Origin: Cymbidium sinense
Lineage: Eukaryota; Streptophyta; Magnoliopsida; Asparagales; Orchidaceae
Reading direction: 5' to 3'
Length of the DNA: 64,000 bases
Assembly: GCA_021442155.1 (NCBI GenBank)
Contig: CM038215.1
Coordinates: 4,922,976 to 4,986,975 of the forward strand
Position numbers and translations under genes: made by a program. Below, one piece after another: positions 1 through 13,800 of the stretch; position 1 is the stretch's first letter; each line of letters starts with the position of its first letter. The notes under the pieces were generated by a model, which was given only the letters and a program-made list of their open reading frames with translations, had not been told where the DNA came from and did no database searches.

Positions 1-918
1 AATAAAAAATAAACTAAATATACTAAATAAACCTAAACCTACTAGTTTACTTAATTTAATCGAAAAATAAATAAACCTAAAAGAAAATAAATTTAAAACT
101 AAATAAAACCTAAACCTTAAAAATAAACCTAATAATAAAATCTAAAATTACAGAAAAAATAAAACCTAAACCCTAAACTAAAAAAGAAAATTAATCCTAA
201 AATAAAAATGAAATAAAATAAAAACAAAATAAAACCTAAACTAAATAAACTAAACAAAATAAATAAAACCTAAACAAAATCACCTAATACCTAAAATAAA
301 GTAAATAAAATAAAATAAACAAAATAAACATAAACCTAAACTAAAAATAAAACCTAAAATAAACCTAAAAAAAAAAACCTAAAACCTAATAAAATAAAAT
401 AAACCTAAAAAAACTTAAACATAAAATAAAATAAAAAATTAAACTCAACTTAAAAATAAACCTAAACATAAAAATAAAAGTAAAATAAAAAAACCTTAAA
501 CTAAAATAAATAAATTAAACTAAATTTTAAAAAAAATTAACCTAAATGAAAATGAAATAAAGTAAACTAAAATAAAATTAAATAAATATCTTAAAAATAA
601 ACTAAACCTACTTGGGTTTGTAATTTAAAAAAAGCCAAATCCTAAATCATAAATAATAAACCTACAACCCTAAACCTTCAACCCTAAACCCTAAACCCTA
701 AACCCTACATCCTAAAAAACTCAAAATCCTAAACCTTAAAAGCATAAACCCTAAAACCCTAAACCCTAAACCTTAAACCCTAACCATAAATCCTAAACCC
801 TAAACCCTAACCCTAAACCCTAAACCCTGAACAACCTAAACCCTAAACCTAAAGTAACTAAATAAATTAAAAAATAAACCTAAACCCTAAAACCTAATAA
901 ACCTTAACCTTAACCCTA
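1..918 (+). repeat. Degenerate telomere-like satellite, left arm start
   Basis: Almost G-free sequence made of AAACCTAAA, AAATAAAATAAA and related words. A CCCTAAA-dense block lies at about 655-900. The first monomer anchor (ACTAGTTTACTTAATTT) is at about 42-58. No coding capacity. The short open frames here are products of the low stop density in simple repeats. Confidence 0.9.
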
Positions 919-1250
919 AGAATAGGCAGATGGCAGGAACATCACCTTCAATTAGGCTCATTGTAGATCTGGCGGTGGAGGCGAAGGCATAGGTGGTAGT
1001 TATCGTAGTGGTGGTGGGGGATCTGGAGGTGCTGGTTGATATGGAGATGGTGGACGAAGCAGTGGTGGTTATGGAGGCAGGAGGAGAAGTGGTGGGGGAT
1101 CTGAGGTACTGGTGGATATGCATGCTCATTTTTTATCTTTATCGTCACTTATGTCTTAGAAAACATGGTGTGTTACTTAGTTGATGAAATTAAAAAGAAG
1201 AAATGTTGAATCTGAATTTGTTCTCTCTTAAAAAATAAAATTAAAGTAAT
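919..1250 (+). pseudogene. 5'-truncated glycine-rich RNA-binding protein retrocopy 1
   Basis: Remnant of a plant GRP7/GRP8-type mRNA (RRM followed by a Gly-rich tail). It opens at the AATGGGCA breakpoint shared by the other copies, inside the last strand of the RRM (NITVNEAQSR-like, here decayed), and continues into a Gly/Tyr/Arg-rich stretch (GGSYRSGGGGSGG) read with a stop in it. The end of the CDS and the first part of the 3'UTR are missing: the text jumps from the glycine region to the late UTR words (GCTCATTTTTTATC, then TTGATGAAATT and TGTTGAATCTGAA). It ends in an A-rich tail at about 1229-1250 and then returns to CCCTAAA repeats. No RRM RNP motifs are present, so this is not a gene. 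Identification rests on comparison with the fuller copies at 4299 and 16263. Confidence 0.82.
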
Positions 1251-4200
1251 AAAAACCAAAACCCTAAACCCTAAACTAAAACTTAAACCCTAAAAACATA
1301 AAGCCACCCTAAACCCTAAACCCAAAACCCTAAACCTAAAACCCAAAACACTTAACCTAAATAAATCCTAAACCCTATAAACCCTAAAACCTAAAACCTA
1401 AATCCTAAACCATAAACCCTAATCCCTAAACACAAAAACCTTAAAAACTAAACCCAATAAAACTTAAAATAAAATTAAAAAAATCCTAAACTAAAATAAA
1501 TTAAAAATAAAATAAAATAAAACATAAACTAAAAACCTAAACTAAGCCTAAACCTAAGAAAATAAAATAAATAATAAGAACTAAACTAAAATAAAATAAA
1601 AAATTAAACTAAAATAAAATAAAAGACTTATATAAAATAAAACTAAACTTAAAATAAAATAAAATAAACCTAACATAAATTAAAATAAAACTAAATAGAA
1701 ACTAAACTTAATAAATAAACCTAAAACAAGTAAAAATAAAACCAACCCTAAACAAAAGAAAAACTAAACTAAAATAAAATAAAATAAACCTAAAACTAAA
1801 CTAAATTAAAATAAATAAAACCTAAACCTAAACCTAAAATAAACTAAACCCATACCTAAATCTAAACAAAATAAAATAAACTAAACTAAAAAATAAAATA
1901 AAACATGGAAAATAAAACCTAAAAAAATAAACTTAAAATAAAAACCTAAAACCTAAACCTAAAATAAAATAAAAAGCACAAACCTAAAATAAAAATAAAA
2001 CCAAATCATAAATAACAATATAAAAAATAATCTAAAATAAATTTAAAAAATAAAATAAACTAAAATAAATAAATAAAATAAACTATGTAAACCTAAACCA
2101 ACAAGTTTACTTAATTTAAAAATAAATAAAATATTAAATAAATAAAAGTAATAAAAAAATGCTAACCCTAAAACTAACCCTAAACTAGGAACCTTACCAC
2201 GGACTCCTACCAAAAGAATCTTAACTGGACCCAAACCCTAACCCCTGACCTAAACCCTGATCCTAAAAATAAAACTGAGCCACAAACCCTAAACCACACC
2301 CAAAAAGGCCACTGACCACAACCCCAAACCCTAAAGAAACCACAAAAAACCTAGCTAAACTAAATAATTGAAAAAATAATAAATTAAAACTAAACCTATT
2401 ATATAAAATAAAATAAAATAAAAAAATTAAAACTGGACCTAACTTAAACCTAAATAAAAAAAAAATAAAAAACTAAAATAAAATAAAATAAATAAAACTT
2501 AAAGCATTAAAATAAAATAATCATAAAATAACAAACTAAATAAAATAAAACTATAAAATAAAATAAAATAAACCTATATATAAAAAAATATAAATAAAAA
2601 ACCTAAACCTAAAAATAAACCTACAAATAAAACTTAAAAATAAATAATAATAAAAAAATAAACCCTACACTAAAAGAAAAACCTAAACCTAAAATAAATA
2701 ATATAAAATAAACCTAAACCTAAACTAAAATAAATTAAACTAAAATAAATAAAACCTAAACCTAAACCTAAACCATAAACTAAATAAAATAAAATAAACT
2801 AAAAAAATAAAATATAAAAATAAACCTAAAATAAAAACCTAAAAACATAAAATAAAAACCTCAACCTAAATCTAAAAATAAAAATTAAAATGTAAACCTA
2901 AAAAAATAAAATAAATTTAAAAATAAACATAAACCTAAACTTAAAATAAAATAAAAAAACTAAACAAAAATAAATAAACAAACCTAAAGAAATAAATTGA
3001 ACTAAATAAAATAAAATAAAACCTAAAATACAAATAAAAGAAACTAAAGAAATCTAAACCCTCTTTGGTTTGCTTAATTTAAAAAACAAACCTAAGCTAG
3101 CCATAAATCACCAGAGCCCTACTTACAATGAACTAAACCGTGAGCCACAAACAAAACCACACCCAATCCTAAATAAAAATACAAAAAATCCTGGCCAACC
3201 CTAAACTCTAAACTCTAAACTCTAAACCCTAAACCTGCACCCTAAACCCTAGGCTAAGAATCAAAGACCTGACATCTAAATAAAGCCTAAAAATAAATTA
3301 AATAAAAAACTTAAACCTAAATAAAATAAAATAAAATAAAACATAAATTAAAACCTGACTAAACCTAAACATAAACTTAAACCTAAATCTAAAAATTAAA
3401 ACTAAACTAAATTAAAATTAATAAAAACCTAAGCTACACCAAAAAATAAAATAAAATTAAAAATAAAAAACCTAAATAAATTTAAATCCAAATGTAAAAT
3501 AAAAATAATGTAAACCTAAAATAAAATAAAATTAAAACTAAATAATAACCTAAACCTAAAAAATAAACCTAGAAAACTTAAACTCAAAATAAACAAAATA
3601 AAATTAACGTAAACCTAAACTAAAATAAATTAAACTAAAATAAATAAAGCCTAAACATAAACTTAAAATAAACTAAACCTGAACCTTTTCTTTTTTAATA
3701 AACTAAACCTAAACCTTAAACTAAATAAATATAAACTAAAATAAACCTAAACCTACATGAAAAAAATAAAACTAAAAAAATAAATAAAATAAAACCTAAA
3801 ACCTAAAAAAAATAAAATAAAATTTAAACCTATACATAAAAATACAAAATAAAACTTAAACCTAAAAACTAAAATAAAAAATAAAACTCAATTAAAAAAT
3901 AAATCTAAAAAATAAACTAAAATAAAAACCTAAACTAAAATAAATAAACCTAAAATAATTAAACTAAAATAACTAAAAATAAACATAAACCTAAATTAAA
4001 TTATGAAATAAAACAAATTGAAATAAACTCAAATAAATAAATAAAACTAAATAAACTTAAACCTAGCAGTTTACTTAATTTAAAAAAAAACTAAACCCTA
4101 AAATAATAAAAACCCTAAACCCTAAACCTACAACCCTAAACCAACAACCCAAAACCTCCAACTCTAAACCCTAAACTGTAAACCCTAAAACCCTAAACCA

Positions 4201-4298
4201 TAAACCCTAAACCCTAAACCCTAAACTCTAAAACATAGAACCCTAAACCTTAAACTACAAACCCTAAACTAACCCTAAACTATCTGATCGTAAACCTC
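1251..4298 (+). repeat. Degenerate telomere-like satellite, left arm
   Basis: CCCTAAA-dense blocks lie at about 1258-1445, 2155-2350 (with unusual GC-richer variants), 3185-3260 and 4090-4298, separated by A-rich AAACCTAAA/AAATAAAATAAA stretches. Monomer anchors are seen at about 2103-2120 (CAAGTTTACTTAATTT), 3066-3085 (degenerate) and 4064-4082. Nothing coding is visible. Confidence 0.9.
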
Positions 4299-4684
4299 AA
4301 GAATGGACAGAGCCTTGAAAGTAGGAACATCACCCTCAACTAGGCTCAGTCTAGGTCTGGTGGTGGAGGCGAAGGCGGAGGTGGCGATTATCACAGTGTT
4401 GGTGGGGGAGCTGGAGCTACTGGTGGATATGGAGTTGGTGATAGGAGAAATGGTGGTTATGGAGGCTGGAAGAGCAATGGAGGTTACAGCCGTGGTGGTG
4501 GCAGAGGAATAGATCGGGGATATGATGTCGGATCCCGCTCTCGAGAGGTGGGGGTGGTTTTGATGAGAACTGGAGAAATTAAAGAACGGTCAATCCGATC
4601 TGCTGCTTATGGAATTGTGTCTTTACATTAGAGATGGTTCTACTTATCTAGGGTTTTTGATTTATGCGTGCCCATTTTTTATCT
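4299..4684 (+). pseudogene. 5'-truncated GRP retrocopy 2 (best-preserved reading)
   Basis: The frame starting at 4299 reads KNGQSLESRNITLN, a stop at 4341-4343 where GRP proteins have Glu, then AQSRSGGGGEGGGGDYH. This matches the end of the RRM and the start of the glycine-rich domain of plant GRP7/GRP8-type RNA-binding proteins. Gly/Tyr/Ser/Arg repeats follow (GGYGG, SNGGYSRGGGRG, RGYDVGSRSRE). A one-base shift near 4545 is needed to reach the natural C-terminus GGFDxNWRN and its stop. The 3'UTR follows (AGAGATGGTTCTACTTATCTAG) but is cut at 4684 (ATTTTTTATCT), so the poly(A) region seen in other copies is missing. The RNP motifs and start codon are absent. Non-functional. Confidence 0.87.
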
Positions 4685-7600
4685 AAACCTAAACCTACAA
4701 AAGAAAATAAAATAAAATAATTAAAATAAACTAAAATAAAATAAATAAAAACCTAAACTAAACTAAAATAATAAATTAAACCTAAGAATAAAATGCCTAA
4801 ATAAAATAAAAATTAAATGTAAAATAAAAACTAAATAAAAACCAAAACCTAAAAAATAAACCTAAAAATAAATAAAAAATAAAACCCAAACCCTAAATTA
4901 AAAATAAAACCTAAACCAAAAATAAAAATAAAATAAATCCAAACCTAAATTAAACTAAACTAAAATAAATTAAACCTAAACCTAAACCTAAACCCTAAAC
5001 TAAATATAATAAAATAAACTAAAAAGTAAAACCTAAAAAGAAACCTAAAATAAAAACCTAAAACCTAAACCCTAAACCCTAAAAGAGCTAAACATGTAAA
5101 CCTAAACCAAAATAAAATAAATAAAATAAAACATAAACGAGAACTTAAACCTTAACCTAAACTAAAATAGAAATACAATAAAATAAAAATAAAATAATAT
5201 AAATAAAACCTAAACTAAACTATAAAAATAAAATCAAATAAAATAAAAACTAAACCTAAGATAAAATAAAATAAACCAAAATAAAATAAAATAAAATTAA
5301 ATAAAACATTAACCTAAAATAAACCTACAAATAAATAAAAATAACACAAACCCTAAACTAAACCTAAAATATAAAAATAAAAAATATAAACTTAATTAAA
5401 AGATAAAATAAAATTTAAATTAAACTAAAATATAAACTTAAACTTAAACCTAAACCTAAAAAATAAACCAAAATAAATAAACAAAACTAAATAAAAATAT
5501 AAATAAGCCTAAATATAAATATAAAATAAAATGAAAATAAAACTAAACTAAAAAATAACACAAAACCTAAACCTAAACCTAAAAAATAAACTAAACTAAA
5601 CTAAATAAAAATAAAAATAAACCTAAATAAAATTAAAAAATAAACTAAATAAACCTAAACCTACTGGTTTACTTAATTTAAATAATAAATAAATAAAATT
5701 AAACAAAAACCCTAAACCCTAAACTTACAACCCTAAACACTAAACCCAAAAACCCTAAACCCTAAACCCTAAACTCTTAACCCTAAACCCTAAAATCCTA
5801 AACCTCAAACCCTAAACCCTAAATAAACCCTAAACCCTAAACCCTAAAACCTACACCCTTAAACCTTAAACCCTAAACCCCAAACCCTAAGCCCTAAACC
5901 CTCAGCCCGAAACCTTAAAAACCTAAAAACCTATACCTAAACTAAATAAAACAAAAAAAATAAAATAAATAAAAAACCTTAACCAAAATATAATAAAATA
6001 ATAAAATAAAATAAAAACATAAACTAAAACCTAATCTTAAACTTAAAAATAAATTAAAAATAAAATAAAAACTATAATAAAATAAATAAAAATTGAAACT
6101 AAACAAAATAAAATAAAATAAACCTTAGAATAAAAAACTAAATAAAACAAAAACTAAAGGTAAAATAAAAATAAAATAAACCTATAATAAAATAAAATAA
6201 AAACTAAATAAAAACCTAAACCTAAAAAATAAACCTAAAAGTAAATAAATAATAAAACTTAAACCCTAAACTAAAAAATCATAAACCTAAAATAAAAAAA
6301 ATAAAATAAACATAAACATAAACAAGAATAAACTAAACTAAAATAAATAAAACCTAAACCTAAACCTAAAATAAAATAAACTAAAAATAAACCTAAAAAT
6401 AAATTGAAAATAAAAACCTAAAACCTAAACCTAAAAAAATAAAATAAAAACCTAAACCTAAACCTAAAAAGAAAAAATAAAACCTAAACCTAAAAATACA
6501 ATAAAAAAATAAACAAAAAAACATAAATAAAACAAAAATAAACTAATAAATATTAAATAAAAAAAACTTGAACCCCAAACCCAAAATCCCTAAACTATAA
6601 ACCCTAAACCCTAACCATAAACCCTAAACACTAAATCCTAAAACCCTAAACCCTAAACCCTAAACCCTAACCACTAAAAACCTAAAAACCTAAAAACCTA
6701 AACATAAACTAAATATAACCTAAAAAAAAAAGAAAACCTAAACCTAAATAAAATAAAATAAAACCCAAACAAAAAATAACCCTAAACCTAAAAATAAAAT
6801 AAAATAAAAAATAAAAATAAATTAAAATAAAATAAATAAAAACCTAAACTAAACTAAAAAATAAAATAAACCTAACAATAAAAACCTAAAATAAAATAAA
6901 AGAAAAATTATATAAAAATCTAAACCTAAAAAAGTAATCTAAAAATAAACATAAAAATAAATAATAAAATAAATCCTAAATCGTAAACTAAAAAAAAAAC
7001 TAAGCCTAAACCTAAACTAAAATAAATAAAACCTATACCTAAACCTAAATTAAAAAAAAACTTAAAAACCTAAACCTAAACTAAATAAAACCAAACAAAT
7101 AAAATAAAATAAAAAACCTAAACCTAAATATAATAAAATAAAATAAAAACTTAAACTAAAACCTAATCCTAAACATAAAAGTAAAATAAAATATAAAATA
7201 ATAACTAAAGTAAAATAAAATAAATAAAAACCTAAGCTAAACTAAAAAAATAAAATAAACCTCAAAATAAAAAAACTAAATAAAATAAAAAGTAAACGTA
7301 AAATAAAAATAAAATTAAATAAAAACTAAATAAAAACCTAAACCTAAAAAATAAACCTAAAAATAAATAAAAAATAAAACCTAAACCCTAAACTAAAAAA
7401 AACTAAACCTAAAATAAACAAAACAAAATAAACCTAAACCTAAACAAAAATAAATAAAACCTAAACCTAAACCTAAAATAAACTAAACTTAAAACTTAAT
7501 CCAAATAAAATAAATTAAGCTAAAAATAAACCTAAACTAGAACTAAAAATAAAACCTAAAAATAAACCTAAAATAAAAACATAAAACCTAAACCTAAAAA

Positions 7601-10299
7601 AATAAAATAAAAACCTAAACCTAAAATTAAAAATTAAAAATTAAAATAAAACTCAACTAGAAAATAAACCTAAACCTAAAATATAAACTAAAATAAAATA
7701 AATAAACTAAACTAAATAAAAATAAAAAAATAATATAAACTATAAAAAAAAATAACCTACATAAACCTAAATGCATTGGATTACTTAATTTTAAAAAAAC
7801 CCAAAACCCTAAACTAACCCAAAATCTTAAACACTAAACGTTAAATCCTTGACCCTGAAACCTAAACACTAAACCCTAAACCCTAAATCCTAAACTAACC
7901 CAAAACCTTAAACCCTAAACACTAAACCCTAAATCCTAAACCCTAAATCCTAAACCCTAAACCCTAAAACAAACCCTAAACCCTACATCCTAAACCTACA
8001 ACCGTAAACCTTTAAAAACCCTAAACCCTAAACCCTAAACCCTAAAACCTACAACCCTAAACCCTAAACCTTAAACCCAAAACCCTAAACCCTAAACCAT
8101 AAACCCTAAACCCTAAAAATATAAAAACCAAAACATAAACTAAATAAAATCTAAAAATAAAATAAATAAAAAAACCTAAACCTAAATAAAATATAAAAAA
8201 ATAAAATAAAAACTAACTAAAACCTAAACCTAAACCTAAACATAAAAATAGTATAAAATAAAAAATAAAAACTAAAATAAAATAAAATAAATAAAAACAT
8301 AAACTTGACTAAAAATAAAATAAACCTAAGAATAAAAAGCTCAAATGAAATAAAAACTAAACATAAAATAAAAATAAAATAAACCTAAAATAAAATAAAA
8401 ACTAAATGAAAACCTAAACCTAAAAAATAAAGCTAAAAATAAATAAATAATAAAACGTAAACCCTAAAGTAAAAAAAGCTAAACCTAAAATAAATAAAAT
8501 AAAATAAACCTAAAGCTAAACTAAAATAAACTAAACTAAAATAAATAAAACCTAAACCTAAACCCTAAACTAAATAAAATAAAATGAACTAAAAATAAAC
8601 TTAAATCTAAACTAAAAAGTAAAACCTAAAAATAAACCTAAAATAAAAACTTGAAACTTATACCTAAAAAAATTGAATAAAAATGTAAACCTAAACCTAA
8701 AAAATAAAATAAAAATAAATTTAAACTAAAATATAAACATAAGCCTAAACCTAAACCTAAAAGATAAATTAAAATAAAAAACTGAAACTTAAAAAAATAA
8801 ACCTAAAATAAGTAAACCAAACTAAAATAAAATAAAAAAAACAAACCTAAATAAAAATAAAAAATAAAATTAACTAAAATACATAATAAATGAACTAAAT
8901 AAACCTAAACCAACCAGTTTACTTAATTGTTTTTTTAGAAATGCCTAAACCCTAAACCCTAAATCCTAAACCCTAAACCTTAAACCCTAAACCCTAAAAC
9001 TAACCCAAAACCATAAACCATAAACCTACAACCCTAAACCCTAAGCCCTAAAAAACCTAAGCCCTAAACCCTAAATCCTAACCTTAAAACTAAACCCTAA
9101 ACCCTAATCCCTAAACACTAAGCCCTAAAACCCTAAACTTTAAACCCTAAATTAACCCTAAACCTTAAACCTAAAAACCTTAAACCCTAAAGACTAAACC
9201 CTAAACCCTAAACTACCCTTAAAATTTAAGCTAACACTAAACCCCAAAGCCCAAACCCTAAACTAACTCTAAACCCTAAAGTAACCCTAAACCCTAAGCT
9301 AACCCTAAACCCTAAACCATAAAAACCCTAACCCTAAATAATAAACCCTAAACCCTAAACGCTCAACCCTAAAAACCTAAAAACCAAAAGCTAAACTAAA
9401 TAAAGTCTAAAAATAAATTAAATAAAAAACTTAAACCTAAATAAAATAAAATAAAATAAAAACCTAAACTAAAATTTAACCTAAACCTAAACATTAAAAA
9501 TAAAATAAAATAAAAATTTAAAACTAAACTTAACTAAAAAAATAAAATAAACCAAAAAATAAAAAACCTAAATAAAATGTAAACTAAACTTAAATAAAAA
9601 TAAAATAAACCTAAAATAAAATAAAATAAAATCTAAATAAAACCTAATCCTAAACTAAAATAAATTAAACCTAAACCTAAACCTAAATCCTAAATAAAAT
9701 AAAATAAGCTAAAAATACGCCTTAAGCTAAACTAAAAAATAATACCTAAAAATAAACCTAAAATAAAAACCTAAAACTTAAAGTTAAAAAAACTATAAAA
9801 AAAACCTAAACAGAAACCTAAAATTAAAAAATAAAATTTAACATAAAATATAAAATAAAAATAAAACTAAACTAAAAAAATAAACCTAAACCTAAATGTA
9901 AAATTAAAAAATAAACTAAAATAAATAAACCTAAAATAAATAAACTAAATTAAATAAAAATTAAAATAAGCCTAAATAAAAATAAAAAATAAAATAAACT
10001 AAAAAAATAAAAATAAACAAAATAAACCAAAACCTACTAGTTCACTTAATTAAAAAATTTAAAAAATTAAAAAAAAACCCTAAACCCTAATCCCTAAAAC
10101 CCTAACCCAAACCCAAAACCCTAAACTCTAAACCCTAAAACCCTAAACCATAAACCATAAACACTAAACCCTAAACCCTAAACTATAAACCCTAAACCCT
10201 AAACCCCGAACACTAAACCGTAAACCCTAAACCTAAAAAAACTAAATCTAAATTTAATATAACCTAAAAATAAAATAAATAAATAAACCTAAATAGAAA
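4685..10299 (+). repeat. Left-arm satellite made of diverged ~1-2 kb monomers
   Basis: Each monomer shows the same order: anchor, CCCTAAA-dense block, then a 0.6-0.8 kb A-rich body. Anchors are seen at about 5660-5680, 7775-7795, 8908-8925 and 10035-10052. CCCTAAA-dense blocks lie at about 5700-5935, 6560-6700, 7800-8125, 8938-9400 and 10075-10240. The A-rich bodies align between monomers through repeated phrases such as GCCTAAATAAAATAAAAACT followed by AAATAAAAACCTAAACC (compare about 4793, 7265 and 8335). No gene. Confidence 0.88.
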
Positions 10300-10885
10300 T
10301 AAAATAAATAAATAAACCTAAACATAAATAAAATAAATAATATAACATAAAATAAAAACTAAACTAAATAAAATATATAAATTCCTAAATTAAACTAAAA
10401 AATAAAATACCTAAATAAAATAAAAGCTAAACCTAAAATAAAAATAAAATAAACTTAAAATAAAATAAAATAAAAACTAAATAAAACCCTAAACTAAAAA
10501 ATAAACATAAAATAAAACCTAAAATTAAATAAAAAATAAAACCTAAACCCTAAACTAAAAAAAAACTAAACCTAAACTAAAACTAAATAAAATAAAATAA
10601 ATAAATAAACCTAAACATAAATAAAATAAATAAATAACATAAAATAAAAACTAAACTAAATAAAATATATAAAATCCTAAACTAAACTAAAAAATAAAAT
10701 ACCTAAATAAAATAAAACCTAAACCTAAATTAAAAATAAAATAAACCTAAAATAAAATAAAATAAAAGATAAATAAAACCTTAAGCTGAAAAATAAACAT
10801 AAAAATAAAACCTAAAATTAAATAAAAAATAAAACCTAAACCCTAAACAAAAAAAAACCTAAACCTAAACTAAAATAAGTAAAAC
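10300..10885 (+). repeat. Tandem duplication, 293-bp unit, inside the satellite
   Basis: Two adjacent copies with a constant offset of 293 bp. The phrase ATAAACCTAAACATAAATAA ends at about 10329 and again at 10622. The phrase AAAACCTAAACCCTAAAC recurs at about 10538 and 10831 with the same offset. The high similarity compared with neighbouring monomers suggests a recent local duplication. Confidence 0.85.
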
Positions 10886-13800
10886 CTAAACCTAAGCTTA
10901 AAATAAATTAAACCTAAATCGAAACCTAAACACTAAATAAAATAAAATAAACTAAAAATAAACTTAAACCTAAATTAAAAAATAAAACCTAAAAATAAAC
11001 CTAAAATTAAAACCTAAACCTAAACTAAAAAATAAAACATAAAACCTAAACAGGTAAAATAAAGTAAAAATAAAACAAAACTAAAATATAAATTTAAAGC
11101 TAATCCTAAACCTAAAAAATAAACTAATAAGTAAACCTAAAATAAATAAACTAAAATAATTAAAAATAAAAATAAACTTAAATAAAAATAAAAACAAAAA
11201 TAAACTAAAATAAATGAAAAATAAACTAAATAAACCTAAACCTACCAGTTTACTTAATTTAAAAATAAAAAAATAATATAAATAATATATATAAAAAAAA
11301 CCCTAACCCTAAACCTACAACCCTAAACCCTAAACCCAAAACCTTAAAACCCTAAACCTAAAACCCTAAAACCTACAACTCTAAACCCTAAACCTAAACA
11401 CCTTAAAGCCAAAACTTAAACTAAATAAAACCTAAAAATAAAATAAATAATAAAACCTAAACCTAAATAAAATAAAACAAAAAATTAAAACTACAACCTA
11501 AACCTTAACCTAAACCTAAATGTAAAAATAAAATAAAATAAAAAGTAAAACTAAACTAAACTAAAATAAATTAAAACCTAAACTAAACTAAAAAATAAAA
11601 TTAACCTAAAAATAAAAATCTTAAATTAACTAAAAAAAAATAAAAATGAAATAAAAAACAAAACCTAAAAAATAAACCTAAAAATAAATAATAAATAAAA
11701 CCTAAATAATAAATTAAAAAAACCTAAAATAAATAATATAAAATAAACCTAAACCTAAACTAAAATAAAGAAAATTTAAACCTAAACGTAAATTAAACTA
11801 AACCTAAACTCTAAACTAAATAAAATAAAATAAACTAAAAATAAACCTAAACCTAAACTAAAAAATAAAACTAAAAATAAACCTAAAATAAAAACCTAAA
11901 ACTTAAACCTAAAAAATAAAGTAAAAACCTAAATCTAAACCTAAAATAACAAATAAAACTTAAACCTAAAAAATAAAATAAAAGTAAAACTAAACTAAAA
12001 AATAAACATAAACCTAAACCTAAGCCTAAAAAATAAACTAAAATAAAAAACCTAAACTAAAATAAATAAACCTAAAATAAATAAACTAAACTAAATAAAA
12101 ATAAAAATTAAACCAAAATAAAAATAAAAATTAAATCAAATAAAATAAATAATAAACTAAATCAACCTAAACCTACTAGTTTACTAGATTTTTTTTAAAA
12201 AAAGCCCTAAACCCTAAACTCTAAACCTAAACCCTAAACCCTAAAAAACTAAACCCTAAAACCTAAACTAAACCTAAACCCTAAACACTAACTAAACCCT
12301 AAACTTAAACCATAAAACCTTAAACCCTAAACTTAACTAAACCTAAACCCTAAACCCTAAACCCAAAACTCTAAACCCTAACCCTAACCCTAAACCTTAA
12401 ACCTTAAACCCTAAACCTTAAATCCTAAAACACAAACCCTAAACCTTAAACTAACCCTAAACCCTAAACCCTAAACCCTAAAAATCTTAAACCTTAAAGC
12501 TTAACCCTAAACTAACCCTAATCCCTGAGCCCTAAACCTAAATAAAATAAAATAAACCTAATCCTAAACTAAAATAATTAAAACTTAATCCTAAACTTAG
12601 AATAAACTAAACCTAAACTTAAATGTAAATCATAAATAAAATAAAATAAAATAAAAATAAACCTAAACTAAAAAATAGTACCTAAAAATAAACCTAAAAT
12701 AAAATTTGAAACCTAAACCTAAAATAATATTATTAAAACTTAAACCTAAACCTAAAATTAAAAAATAAGACCTAAAACTAAAATATAAAATAGAAATAAA
12801 ACTAAACTAAAAAGTAAACATAAACCTAAACCTAAACCTAAAAAATAAACTAAAATAAATAAACCTAAAATAAATAAACTAACTTAAATAAAAATAAAAA
12901 TAAGCCTAAATAAAAATAAAAATGAAACAAACTAAAATAAATAAAAAATAAACTAAGTAAACCAAAACTTACCAGTTTACTTTATTTAAAAAAAATAAAA
13001 TCCTAAACCTACAACCTACAACCTACAACCCTAACCTTAAACCCTAAAACCCTAAGCCCAAAACCCAAAACCCAAAACCCTAAACTCCAAACCCTAAAAC
13101 CCTAAACCATAAACCCTAAACAATAAACCCTAAACCCTAAACCTAAACTATAAACCTAAAACCTATAACCCTAAACCCTAAAACCAAAACCCTAAACCCT
13201 AAAGACCTAAAAAACCTAAACATAAACTAAATAAAACCTAAAAATATAATAAAAATAAAAAATAAAAAAACCTAATCTAAAACCTAAATATAAACCTTAA
13301 CATAGACCTTAAAAATATATATATAAATTAAAAACTAAACTAAAATAAAAGATATAAAAACCTAAACTAAACTAAAAAAATAAAATACCTAAATAAAATA
13401 AAACTAAACCTAAAATAAAAATAAAATAAACTTAAAATAAAATAACATAAAATACTAAATAAAACCCTAAAGCTAAAAAAACAAACCTAAAAATAAAACC
13501 AAAATTAAATAAAAGATAAAACCTAAACCCTAAACTAAAAAAACCCCAAAAGCTAAAATAAAATATAATAAGCATAAACCTAGACTAAAATAAATAAAAC
13601 ATAACCCTAAACTTAAAATAAACTAAACCTAAATCCTAAATAAAATAAAATAAACTAAAAATAAACCTAAACCTAAACTAAAAAATAAAACCTAGAAATA
13701 AACCTAAAATAAAAAACTTAACCTAAACCTAAAAATAAAAAATAAAACCTAAACCTAAAAAATAAAATAAAATAAAATAAAACTAAAAAATAAACTTAAA

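Noticed and set aside
1..918. A true chromosome end (active telomere) at the start of the window
   Set aside because: The repeats are heavily degenerate, mixed with A-rich monomers and retroposed pieces, and continue for 17 kb without a run of perfect heptamers. They are interstitial or subtelomeric.
2043..2234. Open frame on the minus strand in satellite
   Set aside because: It is made of TTTATTTTATTT and TTTAGG repeats. Low stop density in simple repeats explains it.
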